From NCBI GenBank assembly GCA_946902985.2, contig OX336399.1, positions 165,460,911-165,524,910 on the forward strand: a stretch of DNA of 64,000 nt. The letters are read 5' to 3'. The position numbers were made by a program, and so were the translations under genes. Below, piece after piece: positions 59,848 through 64,000 of this stretch (position 1 is its first letter; every line of letters starts with the position of its first letter). The notes beneath the pieces are model-generated. The model was not told the DNA's origin. It saw nothing but the letters and a program-made list of their open reading frames with translations, and made no database searches. The DNA is from Meconema thalassinum. Lineage: Eukaryota > Arthropoda > Insecta > Orthoptera > Tettigoniidae.

Positions 59848-62800
59848 ATGGATGAGGAAACTATTCGTCGTGTGTTTGGAGAGATGATGGCAGGTGTGAA
59901 TGCCAATCTCCAACAGATTACTGCTGACTTAGGTCAGAATACTCAGGCTGTAAATACTGTCAGTGGTCATGTGGACCAGGTTAGACAGGAAGTCAACAAT
60001 GTCAGTGGTCATGTGGACCAGGTTAGACAGGAAGTCAACAATGTCAGTGGTCATGTGGACCAGGTTAGACAGGAAGTCAACAATGTTAGACAGGACTTAG
60101 AGATTAACACTCAGTCTATGAACAATGTAAGACAGGACTTAGAGATTAACACTCAGTCTATAAACAATGTAAGACAGGACTTAGAAATTAACACTCACTC
60201 TGTAAATAATGTTAGGGCTGATTTAACTCAAGTCAGGGCAGACATGGACACATATAGGATCGAAGCGAGAAATGATCTGACGACAGGTTTAGCAGCTGTT
60301 AGGGTTGATGTCATACGACACCATCAGGAGGCTAACCAGCGCGTAGATTGCTTAACCGACCAGATGAATAGAGCTAGGGAGGAGGTGCAAAACCGATTGG
60401 AGGAGCACACAGCTCAAATTCAGACAACCTTGAATAAAGTCCAGATAGACATGAGAGCAGATCTGGAACATACCAGGGAAGAATTCGGGACTCGACTAGA
60501 TCACGTCGAGGGATTTATCGGAAATGTGAAGAAGGACATGGCAACCATGAACGTTGGTTTAATCTTGATGAGAGGAGCTGCCAATGCCGTTAATAACAAC
60601 GTGAAGACTATCGTTGATGGCATGATGGAGATTAAAGAGGAACTTAACACCAACAGGAGAAACATTTCTGAATTGACGGAAACCGTAGACAGTCTACGTG
60701 AGACAGTTGATGTTCATCATGAGGAACACAAAATTGACCTCATGTTATTGAGAGGTGACCTCAACGAACACGAAGCTAGAGTCGAGGCTAAGGTAGCCGA
60801 GGTTAGAGACGATGTGGGTAAAATCCAAGAAAATATGTCCAGAGTTGAAGGAGATATCGATTCCTTACAAAAGAGATTTGAGGAAGTCGCGGTGACCGAG
60901 AGGTTAGACCTCAGTTATAACCTTAGGACGGCCATACGCGAGGTAGACACAAACCTCAAGGGAAAGGTTGACAGGATCGAGCTGCAATTGAACGACTTAG
61001 GCAACAAAGTCGCAGCCAGAACCATCCCAGGTCTTGAAGTAATAGAAAGACGCCTGGACAGACTCGAGACGACTCCAAGAGAGAGACACGTACACCCACA
61101 GATGGGAGAATCTCAGGAAACGCCTATATCTCAATCAGGAGGAATGATGCCTACCCATTTCCAACCCAGCGCGCCTATGGAACTGCAACCGTCACAATTC
61201 ACTAATTTAGCGCAAGGTCAGACCTTGAACTTTAACGCTCACCCGTTTCAACCAGCATCTAATCGAATTAATCATGAGACTAACACTCCTACGCAGAGTT
61301 ACATGCAAAATACTTTCAGACCCGCGAATACGCAGGGAAATGTCACCATAATTCGTTCAAGAGAGGAGCAACCAGCTCGCTTCTCGGGAACTGGGAGCGG
61401 TGTTACTCCAGTGGAATTCCTAGCAAATGTCGAAAGCTACTTACGTGATACTATGGTAACTCCAGAGAGGGAACTAAGAGTTATAGAGCGACTGCTTGAG
61501 GGACAAGCCGGTACCTGGTTCAGAGCGTTCCGATACTCATTCACAGGCTACCAAGACTTTAAGGAAGCGTTATTAAGAACATATTGGTCGAGCGACATCC
61601 AGCAGAGCATCCGAGCTGAGATGTACACTCGAAGGTACAGTTCCAATACACCTACTCGTTATGCGAATTACTTCGCAATACAGCTCGCGAAGCTCCGTTG
61701 TCTTCAGCCTCCATTGTCCGAACAAGATTTGGTGAACACAATTGTTTGGCAGTACCCTGCGGATGTACAACGTGTGTTAATCGCTGCAGGGGCATCCACT
61801 TTCCAGCAGTGTGACCAGATACTGCGAAGGTTGGACGCTAACACAGAACAGTTTCCTACACACCGTCAGCAGAAGGCTGATAGACGCGAGGATAGACATA
61901 TGAATATGACGACTGTTGATAAAGTAAGCCAGACGCCACAACAAACACAAACCACAGAGGATTCTGGGCGACGTGATAACAATTACAGTTATAACAGGAG
62001 AGAATGGAATAACACTCCGTATACTCGAAATCAACATGATGACCGGCGAAGTCATTGGGACCGGCGATTCGACCGAAGGACGGACGACAACCGACGTCAT
62101 GAAAACAACCGCCGAGGGAATGAAGGAAGAAATCAGCAACACGGACGTATCCGTAGAGACTATCGATATAGTGGGGGTTACGACAGAAATCGAGACCCTA
62201 GATACCAGCCAGACAGGGATTGGAAAGGAAGAGCGCGGGAGAGCCGCGAGTACCTCCAACAATTGAGAGAATTGCAGATCCAAGAAGAGGGAGAACGGAA
62301 CCCTACTTCGAGGGAAAATAGACATTCGGCGCAGGAGACGGAGCAGAACCAGCCCAGTACTTCTCGCCATGACAGAAAAAAAAACTCCGAAAAATCAATA
62401 GATTCTTGTTTGGTTGAGCACCGAGTAACTGCCTCTATATTGCTCTGGGAGCCAATCCAAGAAGACTTGTTGGACGAACGACGAACGACGAACCACAATT
62501 ATGAATTAACACGTCTACCCAAGATTGTAGCCACCTTGAATGAAGTCAGTGTAGTCATACTCATCGATACTGGGGCGATGATTAGTGTAATTTCCGCCGA
62601 TTGCCATGCCAGACTTAGAGCAAACTCTGAGGTGACGGAGTTGCCCATTTCAGCTATAAGAGTCAGAGGTGTCATACCTGACCGCGTTGTAACGTGCAAA
62701 ATCCAGATTTTGTGTACTGTGAAGATTTCGAGCCACGTGTACTTGCACGAATTTCTCGTAATGAAGGGCCTGCATCATGATGCCATTTTAGGCGCAGACT

Positions 62801-64000
62801 TCATTAGAAAATATGATGGAATCATTAACATGGGACGGAATACGGTAGAGTTCAAGCCGAACGAACCCATTCAGATGAGCCTAATTGAAGAAGAACCGGA
62901 ATTCCTATCCGAAGTAGACGTAGTCGAAGCATTAAAGGGCAAGGAAATTGAGGCGACACTAGATGCCGACGAAGAGGCAGAATCGTTATCAGCACCCACA
63001 CATGAGGATCTTGAGGCAATACTGAACGAATACCGAGATATATTCGACACCACACCTGGTGAGATATTAGACTACGAGTATGATCTTGTATTACTGGACG
63101 ATTCCCCATTCCAGAAAAGGATCTATCCGATTGCCGAGAAACATCTCGAAGAAGCTGCTAAGAAGATCCATGAGATGGAAGCAGCAGGTACAATCAAGAA
63201 ATCACCGACTCCTTTCTTGAATCCCATAATACCTGTGGTTAAGGTAGATGGAAGTTTGAGACTTTGTCTTGATGCCAGAGCCTTGAATGAACGCCTAGCT
63301 CCTGAGCACGACAGACCGCCCAAGATTAGGGACATTCTCAGGAAGTTCAAAGGAAAAAGGATATTTTCATCATTAGACTTGGTTCAGTCTTATTACCATA
63401 TCAGATTATCTGAGCATACTCAGAAATATACTGGATTCTTGTTTGATCAGACTACTTATGTATTCCAAAAACTACCATTTGAATTGAAAAATGCCGGAGC
63501 CGCATTAATCAGAGCACTTGATGCCAAGCTGACTCATGAAGTGAAGCAGAAAGTAATATGTTATGTGGATGACATAATCATAGCTTCGGGAACAGAAGCA
63601 GAGCATTTAAAGACATTGCGCCTTGTTTTTGAGAATCTCCGACAGGCAAATTTTAAGGTCAAGTTTGACAAGTGTCGATTTTTTCAGGAAGAAGTGAAAT
63701 TCGTAGGACACATAATCAATGGAGAAGGATATAGACCGAATCCGGCAAAGATTAGAACTGTTGCTGCATTTCCAACACCAACCCGTGTGAAACACGTGAG
63801 ACAATTCTTAGGAATTCTCCAATTCTTTGCTGCTCATTGTGAGAAGTATTCCGAAACTGTTGCACCACTGCAAGGATTATTGAAAAAGAACTGCAGGTGG
63901 AACTGGAATGATGAATGCGAGATAGCTTTCAGGAGAGCTAAACAGATGCTTGTGGACTCAATTCAGTTAGAATATCCAGATTACTCTCGGAACTTTATTC
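59848..64000 (+). CDS. Gypsy-2 Gag-Pol polyprotein, open at window end
   Basis: One uninterrupted frame of 1,384 codons runs off the window. Residues ~1-430 are a very long coiled coil; residues 38-121 are six 14-residue repeats (VSGHVDQVRQEVNN three times, then VRQDLEINTQSxNN three times). A capsid-like part follows at ~492-670 (PVEFLANVESYLRD, GQAGTWFRAF, FKEALLRTYWS), then an Arg/Asp/Asn-rich RNA-binding region (~685-800) instead of CCHC knuckles. Protease LIDTGAM is at ~905-911, then GVIPDRVVTCK and ILGADF. RT spans ~1100 onward (LCLDARALNE, SLDLVQSYYHI, YVDD at 63562-63573). In RT the PFG motif reads PFE (63475-63483). Gag and Pol are fused without frameshift. RNase H and integrase should follow outside the window. 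Confidence 0.9.
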   Translation, partial: MDEETIRRVFGEMMAGVNANLQQITADLGQNTQAVNTVSGHVDQVRQEVNNVSGHVDQVRQEVNNVSGHVDQVRQEVNNVRQDLEINTQSMNNVRQDLEINTQSINNVRQDLEINTHSVNNVRADLTQVRADMDTYRIEARNDLTTGLAAVRVDVIRHHQEANQRVDCLTDQMNRAREEVQNRLEEHTAQIQTTLNKVQIDMRADLEHTREEFGTRLDHVEGFIGNVKKDMATMNVGLILMRGAANAVNNNVKTIVDGMMEIKEELNTNRRNISELTETVDSLRETVDVHHEEHKIDLMLLRGDLNEHEARVEAKVAEVRDDVGKIQENMSRVEGDIDSLQKRFEEVAVTERLDLSYNLRTAIREVDTNLKGKVDRIELQLNDLGNKVAARTIPGLEVIERRLDRLETTPRERHVHPQMGESQETPISQSGGMMPTHFQPSAPMELQPSQFTNLAQGQTLNFNAHPFQPASNRINHETNTPTQSYMQNTFRPANTQGNVTIIRSREEQPARFSGTGSGVTPVEFLANVESYLRDTMVTPERELRVIERLLEGQAGTWFRAFRYSFTGYQDFKEALLRTYWSSDIQQSIRAEMYTRRYSSNTPTRYANYFAIQLAKLRCLQPPLSEQDLVNTIVWQYPADVQRVLIAAGASTFQQCDQILRRLDANTEQFPTHRQQKADRREDRHMNMTTVDKVSQTPQQTQTTEDSGRRDNNYSYNRREWNNTPYTRNQHDDRRSHWDRRFDRRTDDNRRHENNRRGNEGRNQQHGRIRRDYRYSGGYDRNRDPRYQPDRDWKGRARESREYLQQLRELQIQEEGERNPTSRENRHSAQETEQNQPSTSRHDRKKNSEKSIDSCLVEHRVTASILLWEPIQEDLLDERRTTNHNYELTRLPKIVATLNEVSVVILIDTGAMISVISADCHARLRANSEVTELPISAIRVRGVIPDRVVTCKIQILCTVKISSHVYLHEFLVMKGLHHDAILGADFIRKYDGIINMGRNTVEFKPNEPIQMSLIEEEPEFLSEVDVVEALKGKEIEATLDADEEAESLSAPTHEDLEAILNEYRDIFDTTPGEILDYEYDLVLLDDSPFQKRIYPIAEKHLEEAAKKIHEMEAAGTIKKSPTPFLNPIIPVVKVDGSLRLCLDARALNERLAPEHDRPPKIRDILRKFKGKRIFSSLDLVQSYYHIRLSEHTQKYTGFLFDQTTYVFQKLPFELKNAGAALIRALDAKLTHEVKQKVICYVDDIIIASGTEAEHLKTLRLVFENLRQANFKVKFDKCRFFQEEVKFVGHIINGEGYRPNPAKIRTVAAFPTPTRVKHVRQFLGILQFFAAHCEKYSETVAPLQGLLKKNCRWNWNDECEIAFRRAKQMLVDSIQLEYPDYSRNFI
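59959..60210 (+). repeat. Six 42-bp in-frame repeats in Gypsy-2 gag
   Basis: Three identical 42-bp units (59959-60000, 60001-60042, 60043-60084) are followed by three near-identical units of a second type (60085-60126, 60127-60168, 60169-60210). Each encodes 14 residues, two heptads, so changes in copy number keep both frame and coiled-coil register. Confidence 0.93.

Noticed and set aside
61777..62370. Minus-strand 197-codon frame in the Gypsy-2 region
   Set aside because: It is antisense to the gag RNA-binding region and lacks any recognisable domain, while the plus frame is continuous for over 4 kb.

Overview
The window looks like a gene-poor, repeat-dominated piece of an insect nuclear genome. 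Evidence: several different tRNA-derived SINEs, CR1/Jockey-type LINEs, Gypsy LTR retrotransposons, a Penelope-like element with a GIY-YIG domain, a Polinton-type DNA polymerase remnant, a hAT transposase remnant, abundant (AAT)n/(TA)n/(GT)n microsatellites, and a short run of the insect telomere pentamer (CCTAA/TTAGG). A large-genome polyneopteran (orthopteran-like) is my guess from the SINE body types; this is inference. I recognise no host protein-coding gene and no bona fide tRNA or rRNA gene.

Layout. 0.3-3.2 kb: a SINE, a short foldback insertion with a 13-bp target duplication, and a TA-flanked inverted-repeat DNA element (1975-3182) with a nested SINE. 3.7-5.2 kb: first of three related elements ('HINE-like') with a 5' hairpin, a (GT)n tract, an internal ~146-bp tandem array, a subterminal inverted repeat, a 6-bp/6-nt terminal hairpin and a CTTG end. 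5.8-9.87 kb (minus): a nearly full-length CR1/Jockey-type LINE with intact ORF1 and broken ORF2. 10-31 kb: two more HINE-like copies, then six tandem copies of a ~3.1-kb unit whose variants alternate; the array runs into an inverted copy of the end of the 1975-3182 element.

31.6-39.8 kb: a SINE cluster, Penelope-like 3' ends with hammerhead-ribozyme-like cores, a 0.75-kb foldback, LINE and hAT remnants, a 1.34-kb polypurine tract and a 44-bp minisatellite. 39.9-49.4 kb (minus): a decayed Gypsy element with both LTRs, stops in gag and pol, and a replaced catalytic residue in integrase. 50.4-51.9 kb: a LINE fragment and a SINE. 52.5-54.4 kb: a 5'-truncated Penelope-like element with a ribozyme-like motif. 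55.0-55.7 kb: a Polinton-type polymerase fragment broken at a TA repeat.

59.4-64 kb (plus): a second, apparently young Gypsy element. Its PBS matches tRNA-Lys(1,2), and a single uninterrupted gag-pol frame of at least 1,384 codons runs off the window. Its Gag starts with a very long coiled coil containing perfect 14-residue repeats.

The window is best read as nested mobile elements. Autonomous families (LINE, Gypsy, Penelope-like, Polinton, hAT) supply enzymes; SINEs and HINE-like elements are non-autonomous passengers; unequal exchange has amplified one composite segment into the 3.1-kb array.
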